From assembly GCA_024734555.1 (NCBI GenBank), contig JANPWX010000544.1, forward strand, positions 826,466-890,465: 64,000 nucleotides of DNA, in the 5' to 3' direction. A program made the position numbers and the translations under genes. The notes below the pieces were generated by a model that made no database searches, was not told the DNA's origin, and was given only the letters and a program-made list of their open reading frames with translations. The stretch is from Trochalopteron elliotii (lineage: Eukaryota; Chordata; Aves; Passeriformes; Leiothrichidae). How positions within the stretch are numbered: position 1 is the first letter of the stretch; every line of letters starts with the position of its first letter. This document shows positions 43,901 to 58,900 of this stretch, one piece after another.

Positions 43901-46900
43901 ATACAACTCTTTACACACACTCCTGGTGTGAAAGGAAAAATAGGAAGGATTGGTGTTCTCAAGTACTTCCCTTCTGGCAGCAGGGCAGCCCATGGGCTTG
44001 GGAAGCAGTTCTGTCCTGTGTTTGTGCCTTCTTTTCAGTTTGCACAAACTCGCTAGTGGAGCTTCTGACAGGACAAATAACTTCTTAGGAAACTTACTTC
44101 TGATTAGTCTCTTACGTTTTGGTGTGAAATCCCAAATTCACAGCACGTAATTGGGAATGAGTTGCAAGTTGTGTGTAGTAGCGAGCAAAACTGAAAAAAC
44201 TGCATGTATTTTTATTTGTCAAGACAGGTAACTGGTAGAAAAGTGGTATCTTTTCTAAAAGAACCAAGCTGTTTTTAAATGGGCATTGCTGATGGAGATG
44301 CAGTTCACGTGTTGTGTTGTTTATTGTGCTGTCATTTATTGTTGGATTTACACGCATTAAGCGTTTTCTCTTGGGCTTTTTTTTACAGGAGATGAGGGAG
44401 AGGCTCTATCAAGGACTATCCCAATGGAGGAGGAGGAAGATGATGATGATGACGACCCTGAGAATAGGTATGATACCCTCCATAAGGACTTAAAAACGAT
44501 TATAACACACCCTAGGCGTGGGCGCAAAGCGGCGCAACGGAGGAGCAAGCAGGTGGTAAAAAGCACGGCTGCCTGCCCGGTAAAGACTCGCTCACGGGCC
44601 TCCCGCAAGTGTGAACTCGGGGCCAGAAAACAGAGGCCCCCCAGAGCCAGGAATGCAAAGCAAATGTTTAAAAGTGCTAGCTGACACACTTGGCTAGGGG
44701 GGTGTTCTAACAGCACTGCAGCGCTGTCCCGCTGGCGCTCCCGGTGCTCGGGGGAGGTTGGTGACAAGGATCTTGTTAGGCAGGTCAAAAAGCTGCTGCT
44801 GCTGCTGCTAAATGTGAATTTCAGTGAGTTGTGGGGAATGGAAGGTGACAGTTTGCATCTGTGCAATGTGCAGTGCTGCAATATTTTCAGAATTAATATG
44901 GTTATTACTGTTACTTAATATGCTTTTTTTTTAATTGAAACGCCTTTTCTCAATAAAGAGAAAGCACAAATGTGGGGAAAACCGTATTAGGTATTTTCAG
45001 CTGTTAATTCAACTGACTTTTAATCCACTAAAAAGTATCTGAAGTGACTAATGTGAGTTAAGGCCATGATTCTACAAGCACTGTGCATAGGCTCAACTGG
45101 TATCAAAGAGACTAATTATATATTTTAAGTCTTTGCATAGATATTTTCAGAATTGTGGCTTATATGTATTGCTTCAGTTTGGAATTCAATAAAAAAAAAT
45201 CTCTGTAAGATACAGTTAGCTAAGACATGTCATATTTTACCAGTACCATTGTAGCTATCAAAAATTAGCCTGGCTAGAAATGTAAAAGCTTCATTTCCTA
45301 AATGCACAACATGAAGTATGGAGCCACAGGTTCTTTTTGGAAGTTAGACTGAAGAGCTGCTCAACAAATTTTGATACAGTGTTTCAGAAACTGATTTTTT
45401 TTGTTGTTGTTTTGGCCATATAGCATGTGTGGGACCAGTTGCTGGTGGAGTCTTTTTCTGCTTCTGAGCCTTACTAGTTTAGAATATGGAATCCTTGTTT
45501 CACAGAGTTGTATGTTTTGATATGTGGCTGAAGTAAATTTTAAAAACATTGTTCTATATCCTTTACGGACCTCAGTTTGGCATCAAAATGCTGCTGCTGA
45601 ATTAGTTCTTGTGTGTTTTCAGTCATCAGATTTAACGCAGTAATTAGCTCTTTAAAGATTCATGTTTTAGGGACTTGACAGCACAGGGTCATAAGCAGAA
45701 CATGGCAAATTTTGGTATATCAAGATTTTTTTAAATTCTGCTTTAATTTCAGTCCTGTTTTAATTAATTTTTTCCCTTTTTTTTTTCCTTTGTTGTTGTT
45801 GTTGTGAGTTTCTGGGTGATAACTAAACCAGTACACTTTTGTCAGAAGTTCAGTATTTACCACACAAACGTTTCTGACAGAACTCAGTCATGATTTAGTT
45901 TAAGAATTATATTGGGAAATGAATCAAGATAATTGATAACAAACAGTGATATGAATTCGGGCTTTAAAAATCAGTTTCTGTACTTTGTTTTGAAGCTGCC
46001 TCTTTGTTAAGTTTTTATTTAGGGGATCTTTTGAACATCTATTTATGAGATGGGGAGGTATTTTGTCAATAAACAGTGTTGTCAACCTTCAGACATGTTA
46101 ACTGGTAATGCAGTCTGACTTTACCTTCATCACTTGTTTGTACTTGGCACCAAAATCAGAGCTATAAACTGTAAAAAAGATGGAACAAATTTTGAGAAGT
46201 TAAAAACCTGTTCTTCTGTTTCCTCAACACAAAGTGTTTAAGTAGTTTTACCTACTGATTCAGAGAAGTTGCCTCTTTTCTTCCAGGCCAAAGAGGGTAC
46301 CTAGTACCTGCTGGGTGTTTGTAGTGTGGGAACTCCTGTTTGCAAGTCTCTAGTTTAGATGTTCTGTTATTTGCATACCTGGGGATGTGCATGATATGAA
46401 TATTAATAGCCTTGAAATCATCTTTTTGCCAGAATGAAATATCCAAGTGGGTCATACTATGCCATACAGTGCTGTATGCTTTCATCTTCTGTTGTGTAAC
46501 TATTATTGGTCCTTCTGATCTTTTAAATGGTACTGTTTGATATGTTTGCAGTAGTTCTGTTTATTAAGAAGTCAATAGTGTATTTAATGCAGAATGCCTT
46601 TAAGTATTTGATGGTTACAATAAATTTTTGTAAAACGTTTTTCTTGTCCAAGCATTTAATTTAACCCAACTCTGACAGCTTGAAAATCAGCCTCTTCCAC
46701 CAAATACAGCACAGTATTTAGAACAAGGTGTTTGGCAGTTTTTACCCTTTTTTTTGGACATGTATGACATTTCATCCAAATATTAATTTCTTAAAATATA
46801 TTTTAAAGGGTTCTGAATTTTCTGGTAGTACCCTGAAGGCCCATTTAAGCCAGTAGTGCTCTAGCTGGAATTCTGGTGGCTTTTATTAGCCACACTCCAA

Positions 46901-49900
46901 CACCCTCCCCCACCCAAGGGCTTTGTTCAGGCAACCTTATTTCTACATATAATTAGTAGGTATTTATGAACACTGAGTGTGAGTTGATGTAATGTAATTG
47001 GTAATAAAACATCACAATCATGAACTAAAATATAAAATCATGGCTTTTGAAGAAAAATGATTTTTACGGTGGTAGCGTTGTCTCGCCAAGATTTTGAACA
47101 ATCTCATTGTATTGGCACTGTAAAATTCTTGAACAAGAATAGTGCAAATTACCATGGGGGCTTAACTGCACATCATGAGAGGCTGCACCTGCTCTTCCAG
47201 CTCTGCTGCAAAGTCTGGAGGAGCTTTTAAAGTAGTCCTGCAGTGTAACCAAGCAACCCCTGGGTAATTTCCAGTCTGTCTCTTGTGAAAACTCTCTTCT
47301 TTTAGCACGACTTAAAAATCCATAGTGATCAGTTCATTGTTTAGAAATGTATTCTGCTGGTGGTGTTCTTACAAAGGGGAAATATCTTTAAATCCCAGTT
47401 GATACTAAACTGTGCATATGTGCTGTTACTTTATTCTGGAGTTGGTTTTGTGTGTCCTGGTTGAGGTTGCAGCCCCATTCTGTGAGGCACTGGATAAATG
47501 TGTGTGGGAAAGTGCCCTTCATATAAATGTCACCATCAATTTAGATGAGATGGAGTGGGGCAACATGACATGCTCAAGGTCACAGCAGATCAGTGCAGGA
47601 ATGAGTAAAATGCAGAGATTTAAAATATTATTTTATTTTTTACTTTATTTTTTACTGCCTGAAACCCTGTGCTGGAGGTCATATGGCTCTCTCTCTGTGC
47701 CACTTAATTAAATCCATTGTTGGTGTTCAACTGTTACATCTGAATGGCCAAGAATCTTTTATGTCCTTGACCTGATAAATATTACAGTCCCTTTTGATTT
47801 CCATGGTTTTCTCTGGAAGAATATGAGTGAGAGAATTTTCACACTATCATAACTTGTTTTTCTTGCTGGTATTAATGCAAATACTGAAATGTTAAAGCTA
47901 CCATGGGAAGTTTCTTAGCTTAGAAACCTGGTGACTTTAAATGGGTTTTATCATAAAATAGAAATATGATGTGTTATCCTGGTCAACATCTGTTGTGGTT
48001 TAATTTAAACCCAGCTTCCAGACTCCAGTACTCAATTTATAATAATTCATGTAAGCCATTTGTTACATCAGTCATTTGTCACATGCATTTACAAGGTCTA
48101 ATCTCTTTGGGTCTAATCTACACTTATCATTCCTATCAGATATGTAGTTAATTAAAAATGGGCATCTTTTAAATCTTGAACATCTTAATAATGTCTCACT
48201 TTTTTTGCCTAAATTCATACCAGTAAATCATTGAAGAAAATGCAGCTTTTCTCACTAAAAAATAGTCCCATCTCAGTTTGTTTGCAAGTGGCTAAGTCTT
48301 TATCCTAGATAAAAAACAGGACTAATTTTCTATCATAGCATTAACTTCTTAATCAATATTATTGTAAATAATTAGAAACTAATCAGTTTACCCAGTCTGG
48401 GTATCAGTATACCCAGTTGTTGGTTATGCAGGTGATTAATAGGAAAATGAGAGCATCTTCTCTTTATGGATGGTAGATTTTGTGCATGGTTGTTGTAGGT
48501 GTTAGACACATTTGCTGTTTCCTATTCCTCGTAAAAAAAATATTTCATTAAAGAACAAATTAAAATGAAGGTCTTGTTTTGCTAAGAACCAAAGTCAGCC
48601 TTTTAAAGGTGACTTGTGTAGAGGTAAGTATTGCCATCCACAAACTGTGTTGACTTTGCTAATGCACTTGCCTAAATAAGTCAAAGGCAGAACTTTCAGG
48701 ATTCAATTTCAATTTTTTTTCCAGGTTGTTTAGGTTTTTTTCTCTTCCAAAACTTTGAGTTTCTGTTAAGAAAAGTAGCCAGACCACTGCTCTCTGCATT
48801 TTCTGGAGTAGGAATCAAGATAAATAATTTATGTTAAAAGCTGTTAAAGGGAAGCCAACCTGTGACATTCCAAGCAGTTTCGTTTTGAAGAAAAAGTTCT
48901 GACCATTAAGAGATGGAAGAAATATAGTCTGAATTTCCTATATGAGGAGCTGGTTATTTCTGTTGCTGTTACACATGATATGATGGGTTTTAAAAAAAAA
49001 TCAACAACCAACCAAACCCTAAATCCCTTTTCCAAATATCCTCTGGGAGGACCTAATGCAAAAAGAATTTGGAAGAGGATATTACTTATCTGTGGACTTT
49101 AGTAAGTTTTCTTTGGGTTCATGCTGTGATTTCTTGATAGATGTGGAACTGAAGTTCTCCAAGAGTGCTGCTTGGTAAAGTTTTAATCAGCTTTTTCTTC
49201 TCAAGAGAGAGGGGGAGGGTGTGTTTTGGATGCTGATGGATAGTCTGACTCTCTGAACAATCTGAAATGTAAATTAAACTATTTTGCTTCCATCTTTTAA
49301 TAATAACCAAATATAAATTAGTGTGAGAGTGTTTTTAAAAACGACACTATTGCTCAAAAATTAGAAAATACTGTGCGGAGTGTCAGGAAAGATACTTGGG
49401 AAGATTCCTTTTGAAAAATGATTTTGTTTTAGGGACACATTGCGGGCTGGAAAATGAAATATTGATTGTTAATAGCCTATTTCATGGTGCTCCATAGAAC
49501 AACAACTCAGTTTTTTGTTGTATAGGAAGCTTTGCTTGAGAGATCCCTTTTCCTTTGCCATTCCCAGCTGAAGCCTGGGTTGTGGTTCAGTTCCATGGCT
49601 TTTGAGCTGCTGTTTTGATTGCTGTGAGAGCTTTCCCATCCTGAACTATGTACACACAGCATGCATTAATCCTCCCAAAAGGCAAGACAGATGAGTTTTC
49701 ACCTGGAAAACACATATTTCATTTAAAATGGATGACCTCAGAATGAAAACTGTACTATTCCTGATATTTACATGAGAAAGACCTGGTTTATTTTTTTTCC
49801 CCTGGAAGTACAAGTACTTTAAGTCCACTATTCTCCTGTTCTTTTGACATACCTGCCTTAGACAAGATTTTTATGTTGCAAGTGCATGTGAAGAAATATT

Positions 49901-52900
49901 TTTTCCATAGTCAGTTGTACATTAGCTGGAAACTTGTTCTGCAGTGAGACCATGGGAAGCTGAGTGGACAGTCTGTAGAGCAGGAAGTAAGATGAAGATT
50001 TTTATCTGAAATTCAGGTTCTGTAGTGTTGGTCAGACTTTTTTGGGGTATAAACACATAAAGGTTTTTTTAAGGCAAGTGCTTGTGGTTGGTTACCCAGA
50101 TAGACCATGGATAAAATAAAATCTTTTAATCTGTACATTTTATAACCATTCCAAGTTTGCTGAAAAGCAGGAAACTTCTCTTTTAAAGAAGCTTTACACA
50201 AACCTGCTTTCTAAAAGCAAGTCAACACATTACATTTGATGTGAGATTTTTGCTGATAGATCCTGTCTTGCCACAATGACTTTTCATCACGTGTCTTTTT
50301 TTTTGTTCAGCTTTCAGCCCTTTTTTTGAAGTTCTGAATGGTGTAGGATTACACTTGTCGTTCATAGATTTGCTTGAACAATGGAATAAATAGTGTTTTC
50401 TGTTTTACTTCAAAGAATTGCCAAGAAAATGCTTTTAGAAGAAATCAAAGCCAATCTTTCCTCTGATGAGGATACGTCTTCAGACGAGCAGCCGGAGGAA
50501 GGGAAAAAGAAACCTGCAAAGCAAACTGAAAACACAGCAGATAATGGTAAGCACCAGAAAGCATCTGGGAAAAAAGTGGTGCTGTGGCACCTGTCATGAT
50601 TTCAAGGGTCACTTGGGAAAAAGATGATTGTTAAAGCTTTCAGGAAAAATATTACTGATTTTGATATGTGGTTGCCACACAGAGAACAATGTATGTGGTC
50701 ATGAGGATTGTCATCTCTTTTGGTCTTTGGTATGTTTACTTGGTTGTTATGGTCTGGTTTTTGTAAGCAATTAAGAGGCTGTAGGTGTTTATGAGGGTTA
50801 CTCTCTACAGAACAGTAAGTTTTGCAAGTGCTGAGGAGAGATTTAGCTTAAACACTCCCAGCAACAGGCATTCCAAGCATTCAGGCAGTGGGAAATACTA
50901 AACATTGGAGGAAACTGGTATGTCGTTGCTTGTAATTCCCTGGAAAAGCACAGGATTTAGCCTAAATTAGTTCAGATTTCAATTCTTGCCCAATTTGTAT
51001 AAGATAAAAAAGTGACTAGTACACATGTGGTACTGACTCTTCTGTGTGACAGGAGAGAAGGAAAAGGAAGACAAGAAGTCTGAAAAGGAAGAAGGTAATT
51101 CTGAGTCAGATTCAGAGGAAGAGGAAACATCCAAGAAGCCCAGATACAGACACAGACTGCTGAGGCAGAAGCTCACCGTGAGTGATGATGGCGAGTCTGG
51201 AGAAGAGAAAAAGGTGGTGAAACCAAAAGACAAAAAAGAAGGGGGGAAGCGCAGAAATAGAAGGAAAGGTACATAATCCACATCTCTTTTTTTGGTCATA
51301 AAAAGTGCTTGCTTCTGTAAAATAAATCCAAAGTTTGTCAGAATGGACATCTCAACCTTTGTGATTTTAAAATCCCTGTATAAACTTCCTTGTGTATGAA
51401 ATCTAGCATTCCCTTATCTTTGTTTGATAAATGGTTTTAGTTGAAATGTCAAATACAAGTGCAGCTCTCTCCACTCTCTTTATCCTCTGAATTGGATTAA
51501 TCCTGTGGAGTCTTAGAATATCCATCCTAAACAGCAGAGGCAGGGCCAGGATGTCTAAATGTGGGGAAATCAGTCTTGTCCTTTCTGTAATTCCTCTCTT
51601 GGCCTGGCAGTCGTGCCTGAGGAGTGTGTCCATGCTGGAATTGCAGAATGGACAGAATGCAGAATGGAGCAGGCTGGAGCTGAGCACCAGATGGCACTGT
51701 GAAACGAGCCTGGGCTGGGCCTTCATTGTTGCAGGCAGGAACAAAGAACCTCAGGGTGTTTCCTGGCCAGGAAAGGTGCACTGGGCTTCCCTGATCCTTG
51801 TGTTGCACTGATGCCAGCCAGCTTTTGTGGTCTTCCACAGAATAAAAGATGCAGTGTGACTTTTGTAGCATTTTCCTCCGTGAAAACTCTCATTCTTATC
51901 TGTTTGCATATTCATATTTTTCCTCCCTTATAGGATTAAAACTCTACCTACAGCATTTCATGCAGGAGGAATAACTGTAAATCAACTTTGAATTAATGTG
52001 CAAATAAGAGGCAGCTCAGGGTTCTTCAGTGCAAAGCCTTTCAAGTTGACTGCCCTCAAATAAAACAGTATATTTGATTTCAGTTTGCCCTTTTTAGCCC
52101 TGTGTTATTAATGTTACCTTTCCCCTGTATTCATGTTTTAAGCTTTGTCATTCATAAAACAATTAAACTTTCCACTGTGTTAAAGGTCAAGCTGAAATTA
52201 AAGGTGTTAAATGCCACGTTGGTGTCTTCATTACCTAAAAATACCAGTGAGAGCTCCTCAAAGTGGTTAGGGGAGAGTATTGCTAATGCTGCTCTTCTAG
52301 GTGTATTTTTAATTGCTTTTTGAGGCAGTTTTGAGCTTGTATTACCAAGCCATAAATGTAGCAATGCAGTTTTATATTTTGTGTGTAAGTAAGGGCCCTT
52401 TTCTCAAAGTATGGTAATAAAATGACATATAAAGCATTTGAAACAAAAGCTTCTGTTTAACTAAAAATCACCTTTTGTTTTCTGAAGCTCCATACTGTTC
52501 CCCACAGTTCTCTATCATTTAATGCTCTCTTCCATTTGCTTGTAAAACAAATGGAGATGTTCATGCATAAGGACCTCAAGGCTTGTGGCACAATAAACCA
52601 TCCACTAGGACTCAACTAGTGCTTAAATTTAATCTCTGTAGCTCTTTTTTCCCTCTTGCATCTTATAAATCTGGGTCTGAAATGAACCTTGGCAGTGCTT
52701 GCTGCTCCTCAGCAGTTTGTTGTGCAGTGAGGAGCTGCTGGCTTTGCAGTGATAACTAACTGCTGCTTTCCTTTCCAAGTGAGCAGTGATGACTCCAATG
52801 ACTCTGAGTTCCAAGAGTCTGCAGTGAGTGAAGAGGTCAGTGAGTCTGAGGATGACCAACGGCCAAGGACCAGGTATGGAGAGAGCTGAGCTGTGCTTAC

Positions 52901-55900
52901 CCTGTGTTTATTTGGGGTTTTAATAATGCAGTCTATGCAGGGAGATGGTAAAAGTTAAAAAACTTTGGAGCAGTTCTTAAAACCTTTGATGATATTTCTG
53001 TAGGAATTACAGAACATTGATTTATTTTGCAGCAGATGTGGGAATTATGTTGTTCCACAGTAGGGGATACACAACAATTTGATAAGCCAATACAAAAGAA
53101 AAAAAAAATCAACAAAAAAATGGACATTTTAATGGCAAATACATCACTGTCAAGTGGTGGATTGCAGTATAAAAGTAATGCTTTATAGTTCTGAAGTTCT
53201 GTAGGGTTTTCTTATTGCTCTGTGTGTCTGCTGGGCTGAGCACGAAGGAATTTGGAAGTCAGCCCTAAGTGCACAAAAGGAGTGCCTATGTTATTAATTA
53301 ATGATGTAGTACCCCTTTACCACTGTTTTTCAGTGAGGCAGAGGATTATTATGGTCAATCAGTAATATTGCCTTTTTGCTTTTTGAACAGATCTGCCAAA
53401 AAAGCTGAGGCTGAAGAAAACCAGCGCAGCTACAAACAGAAAAAGAAAAGAAGGAGGATAAAGGTTCAAGAGGATTCATCGAGTGAAAATGAGAATAAGG
53501 TGCTGTATCATGTTTTGAAATGATAAATAGGGAGATACTGTCTCTTCTGCCAGCTGCTCAGGGTATCTCAAACAGCTTTGCACAAAAGACAGTGAAAAAT
53601 TAAAACTTTTCTCAATGTCAGTTCAGGCTACAGTTTGTAAAATGTGGAGGTTATGTTGAACTAAAACTTTCCCTGTCTAGATCTTGATAAAAACGTGTGA
53701 TATTGAAGTGAATGGAATTTTTAATCTAAATGTAGATGAGACAAATTGTAGATGAAGGCTTTGGTAGTGTTGGGGTTTCTTTTCCTGTGTGGTGTAGGTA
53801 AGGGCTGATGTGATTTAGCACCAGTATGACAGGAAAAAGAGTGTTCTATTAATAATCATTAGTTACTATCAAATAGCAGTGCCTTCAGTACTGCCTTTGC
53901 ACAGCTGGGCCTATCTTTGATATCTCAGAATACATTACAGTTAAGGTGGCACTTCTTCTATCAGACTTTTTAAAAAGGCATTTTTTTTCTTATTTGCTGA
54001 ACTTCACCTGTTTGTGTAAGAAATTCTGGGAGCTTGAAAAGAAGGGTTTGATGGTTTGTGCCATGATTTTCTTGCTAATGTGTGCTTTATTTAATTTCTA
54101 ATAGAGTAACTCTGAGAATGAGGACAATGATGACTCAAAATCTCCTGGAAAAGGCAGGAAGAAAATCAGGAAAATTATTAAAGATGATAAGCTTAGAACA
54201 GAAACACAAAATGCACTTAAAGAAGAAGAAGAAAGAAGAAAACGTATAGCAGAGAGAGAACGGGAGAGAGAGAAATTGAGAGAGGTATGGTCTGGTTCCT
54301 GTGTAAAATTCTGTGAACTTGAATTCCTGGTCATGTTTAAGATTATAAATTTCAACCTCAATGTAATTTGATGAGTTATTTTTGAAAACTTCTTACATGC
54401 AGCCTTATAAGCCACCAGTTTTGTCTGCAGTTTCCTGCAGGTTGACCTTGGTAAGTTTTATTTGACTGCTGTGACTTTAGAAAGTTGTTTCAGTTCCCTG
54501 CTGCTTCACTTCAGTGCCAGAGTAAGTTGTGATGCAGTAAAGAATTGAAAGTTTCTCTTTACTAAATAAATGATGACTTCCAGTTCTGGTAAATCTGAAG
54601 TGTCTCAAACACTGGGTGTTACTCATGAGAATATTCCTCTGATTCCATGTTTCTGTTTGCAGGTGATAGAGATTGAAGATGCTTCACCTCTGAAATGTCC
54701 CATTACAACCAAGCTGGTTTTAGATGAGGATGAAGAAACCAAAGAACCATTAGTGCAGGTTCACAGGAGCATAGTGACCAGACTGAAGCCACACCAAGTA
54801 GATGGTAAGGAAAGTGTTTAAAAAAAAAAAGAATTTTTTTCTTTCCAGGGGCGCAGCGCCTTATGCAGACTGAATTAGAATAATAAAAACTCCCTGACTG
54901 GCAAAACCAGGATGTGTCTTCTCTTCTCCCTGTCCCCAAGATCAGGCAATCTGCATCCTCACAGGAATATTTTCCAACCCACTTGCCACATCTTCAATGA
55001 AGTTGTGAATATAATCAAGTTCAAGACAAACATCATCCCACATACAACCCACAGGGCAGAAATGAATCAATAATTGTCCTGACAGCTGCTTTCCTGAGAG
55101 TTAACATGATCTCAGTGATCACAGCATGCTCTTATCAGGTGAACTTTAATAAAATGAGTGTTTAATCAGAAAACTTTCAATAATTTTCTTCAGGTGTTCA
55201 GTTCATGTGGGATTGCTGTTGTGAATCTGTAAAAAAAACCAAGACATCTCCTGGCTCTGGCTGCATTCTTGCTCACTGTATGGGCCTGGGGAAAACATTA
55301 CAGGTAAGAAACAAAATTTATTTCCAAGTCCTGTGTAGTCTCTTGCAACTCAGAACAAGAAAATAAATACAGCTGGCAGGAGAGAGGCTCCAGGAACCTG
55401 TTTCTAAGACTGTGGAATAATCTTAAGTAGGTTGTGTTTTTTCTGTCCTCTTCATTCATTCTTGTCCCCTTAAATTATTTGTTTTCTTGACTGTTTTTAA
55501 ATTAATTTACTGCTGATAAAGTACAAGTCTATCAGATTTAGTTGTTTTTATTTTTTAATGCCAGACCTTGTGTGTAAAGTCAGATGCTGGTGGGTTTGTG
55601 GGGATTTTTGTGTGGCACAGAGCTGAGGATGATCAGAGGAACTGAGATCACTCACAGTATGAGCAGTTCAGGCAAACCAAGCTGCAGCTGTGGTTGTGCT
55701 GGTGCACAGCAGGATTTTAACCCCAGCTCCAGCATATCTAAAAATTTGCTTTGTTTAAGGAAATGGGGGTGACAGAGACCATATTTTGACAGTCTACAGT
55801 TCTACAGAGCACTTCAAAAATCACCTTTGAAAGGTGTATTTTTAGACTTGATCGTGGCTTAGCTGGTGTGGTTCTTGGGGAGTTAATCACACCTTTTAGT

Positions 55901-58900
55901 GGAGATTTGCAATGCTTTGCAGAATTGTTGTGTAGGAGACTTCTTCCACCTACACTTTACACACCATGTACTTTGATGAAATACTTAGAGCAGAAGGTGT
56001 TTTTATAGTGATCCAGATGTGTCAATGACAGTAATTTTAGCTGTAACTTGCTGATAATCAAAGAAAGCCATAGTTAGAAACATATATCAGTAATAAACCA
56101 TTTTGAAGGTTGGTGTTTGAAGCTGAGGTGGTTGTTTTTTTCCATATGTGTCCATTTGCCAGTCACTGCTGTGCTCTGTGATGCCATTTGTTGTTTAGCT
56201 CTCAAAAGAGCTGAACCAGCCATGAGTTCTAGCAGACTTTGCCAACTGCAGGGCAGGATGTCAGTAGAGATCAGGGAAATCAGGGAAGTGGGATCTTGCT
56301 GGCCAGGACAGAGGTCATGACACTCCATGGGTAGTTTTGTCTTACACAGAACCACCAGTAAATCTTTCTGTTCTAGAAGCACTTTGCTGCCCAGTGTTCC
56401 AAGCACGGACATGCAGTTTAAAACTCCTCCATTAAATCAGAATTGCCAGGCACCAGGATTTGATGCAGAAAAAACTTCTGTTGTACATCCAAAGGGAGAG
56501 CTGGAGCAGCCATGGGATCACTGACTCTCCTCTAGTCCTGCCTTTGTTTGCTGCTGCTCAAAACAGGCAGCAGAAGCACTGAGTGACACCAAAAGGTTTT
56601 GGGTTTTTCCCAGCCTGGAGGAGGTGTTGTCATCCTCAACACACAGCCAGGCTGGCTGCAGGGTGAATCCTTGGAAGACACTGCCACAAGCTGCTGCAGA
56701 GCCCTGCTGAGAGGATTTGCCTTGAAATAACTTGAAAAAAAATGTGAGAAGCTGCTTTAAGGCTGAAGTTCACTTTTAAGAAACTTGACTGTGAATTTAT
56801 TTTACGTTTGGGATGAATGTTGGCAGAAAGCTTAAAAATGACTGATAGAATTGTTTAATTTATGAAAATGATTGGTGAAATGTAAAGGGAGGGTTCTCTA
56901 TGAAATCCTTCAGCAGTTCAAAAGTATCTCAGTGTGTGAAGGATGTGTGCAGCCATGAAACACAGAGCAAGGAGTGTATGAGCTCCAAATACATCTGTGT
57001 GAAAACTAACCAAAATTTCGATTTGTTTAATCAAAAAATATATTTTTATAAACAAGACTGTTGTTGGTAATTTAATTACATAATTGAATAGATAACACTT
57101 ATCTTTCTTTCCTGGTGTTTATTTGGTGTTCTGCCTGTTTTTTCTCTTGCAGGTAGTAAGTTTTCTCCACACAGTCTTGCTGTGTGACAAACTGGATTTT
57201 CGGACAGCTCTGGTTGTGTGTCCACTCAACACTGCCTTGAACTGGCTGAATGAGTTTGAAAAATGGCAAGAAGGTTTAGAAGATGAGGAAAAACTAGAGG
57301 TGAGAGGCTCAAAAAGAGCTCTTCCTGAAATAACTGCATGATTTGCATAATTGGGAAGCTCGACCACTTAAAGGCTAAGAAAAGTGCTTTAACTATATGA
57401 AAAATCTACTTGCATTAATACCTCAGAAGTATTGAAAATTTAGACCACTACTGAATATTTTAAGAGGAATTAAAGAGTTTTTTTCCTCTTTGGAAGGTTT
57501 ATGAGCTGGCAACTGTGAAAAGGCCTCAGGAGAGGAGTTACATGCTGCAGCACTGGCAGGATGAGGGAGGTGTGATGATCATTGGCTACGAGATGTATCG
57601 AAACCTGGCACAAGGCAGGAATGTGAAGAGCAGAAAACTTAAAGAAATATTTAATAAAGCTTTAGTCGACCCAGGTGAGTGAAAATTTGTACAGCTTATA
57701 TAGTTTGGACTTCCAGGTTTATGTATATGAGTAAAGAAAATAAATAGTGTTGGTAAGATTCATCAGATTTTCTTTGTTGGCTTTTGCTGAGTTACAGAAA
57801 TTGGTTCAGAATCTCCCCCATCTGCTTTTGTAAATAGATTTTTGTAACAGTCTTCTATTAAATCAAATACAAGGAATATATTCCAGAAACTTTTCCTGTT
57901 AAATATTTTTATTTGCTGGCTTTGCTTCCTTTGCAAAGTAATTGGAAGTGTCTGTTGGGGACCCAAGGCTGTTTTAATCTGTTAATTTGTTACAACCACA
58001 AGCTGTTTTGTCCTTGATGGAAATCTACCACTAAGGGGGCAACTACACATGAAAATAGTAGACAATGTACCTTAGAAGTGTGAAAAAACAAGTGTTAATG
58101 AAGTGCTAATTAAGGGAATGCAGATAAAGCAGTTAATTATTTTCTCAGTCTTGAGAAACAGATGCCTGGTTTGAGCTGAGCTGAACTTAGCAAACTTATG
58201 TCAACATTGGGAAAGTCAACCTTGAGATAACTCCTTAATTATTTTTGTAGAATCATGGAAACTTTAAGGTTGGAAAAGACCTCACCATGAGTACAGATTC
58301 ACCCTGCCCATTAAACTGTGCCAGGATATTCCATGTCTACTCATTTTATGAACACTTTGGGGTGATGGCTCCACCACCACCTTGGGCATTCCCTTCTATG
58401 ATTAACCACTCTTTCAGTGAAGAAATTGTTCCCAATATGCACCCTGAACCTCTCCTGGCACAGCTTGAGGGCATTTCATGTTGCCTCACCCCTTTGTCTA
58501 TTTTAACTACTTGCAGAAAGACAAGTGCCTGTGTGTTGTTACCCATTAATTTTTGGAGCCATTTGGATTGGCTCAATGTGCATTGCAAGATTTTCATTTG
58601 TTTCTTGCTCTCTTGGTGGATCAGCATGGACAGTTGCAGATTCCAGTGCAGGAGAAAACCATGTGCTGGCTTCTGCTGGGACTGGAAATTGGGAAACCTT
58701 TGCCTCTGGGATTACTTCCCATTCAAAAAGCTCCAAATTTGGGATTTGTGTGATAATTTAATGAGATGTGTCTGGTGAATACTGCTGGAGTAAGATATTA
58801 TATAGGAGAAGCTTGTGTTGCACTGTCAAGGGAAGCAGAGGGAGAAGGTTTAGCCAAAGTTTATGGGTGGAGAAGTGATTTCATTAATTAACCAGCTCAG

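Noticed and set aside
44357..44881. 174-codon antisense frame over exon 10 and the start of intron 10
   Set aside because: Its poly-Ser is the complement of the acidic repeat in exon 10. The sense frame explains the region better.
58287..58778. 163-codon frame in ATRX intron 19
   Set aside because: It overlaps an antisense CR1 fragment, and its sequence follows the repeat.
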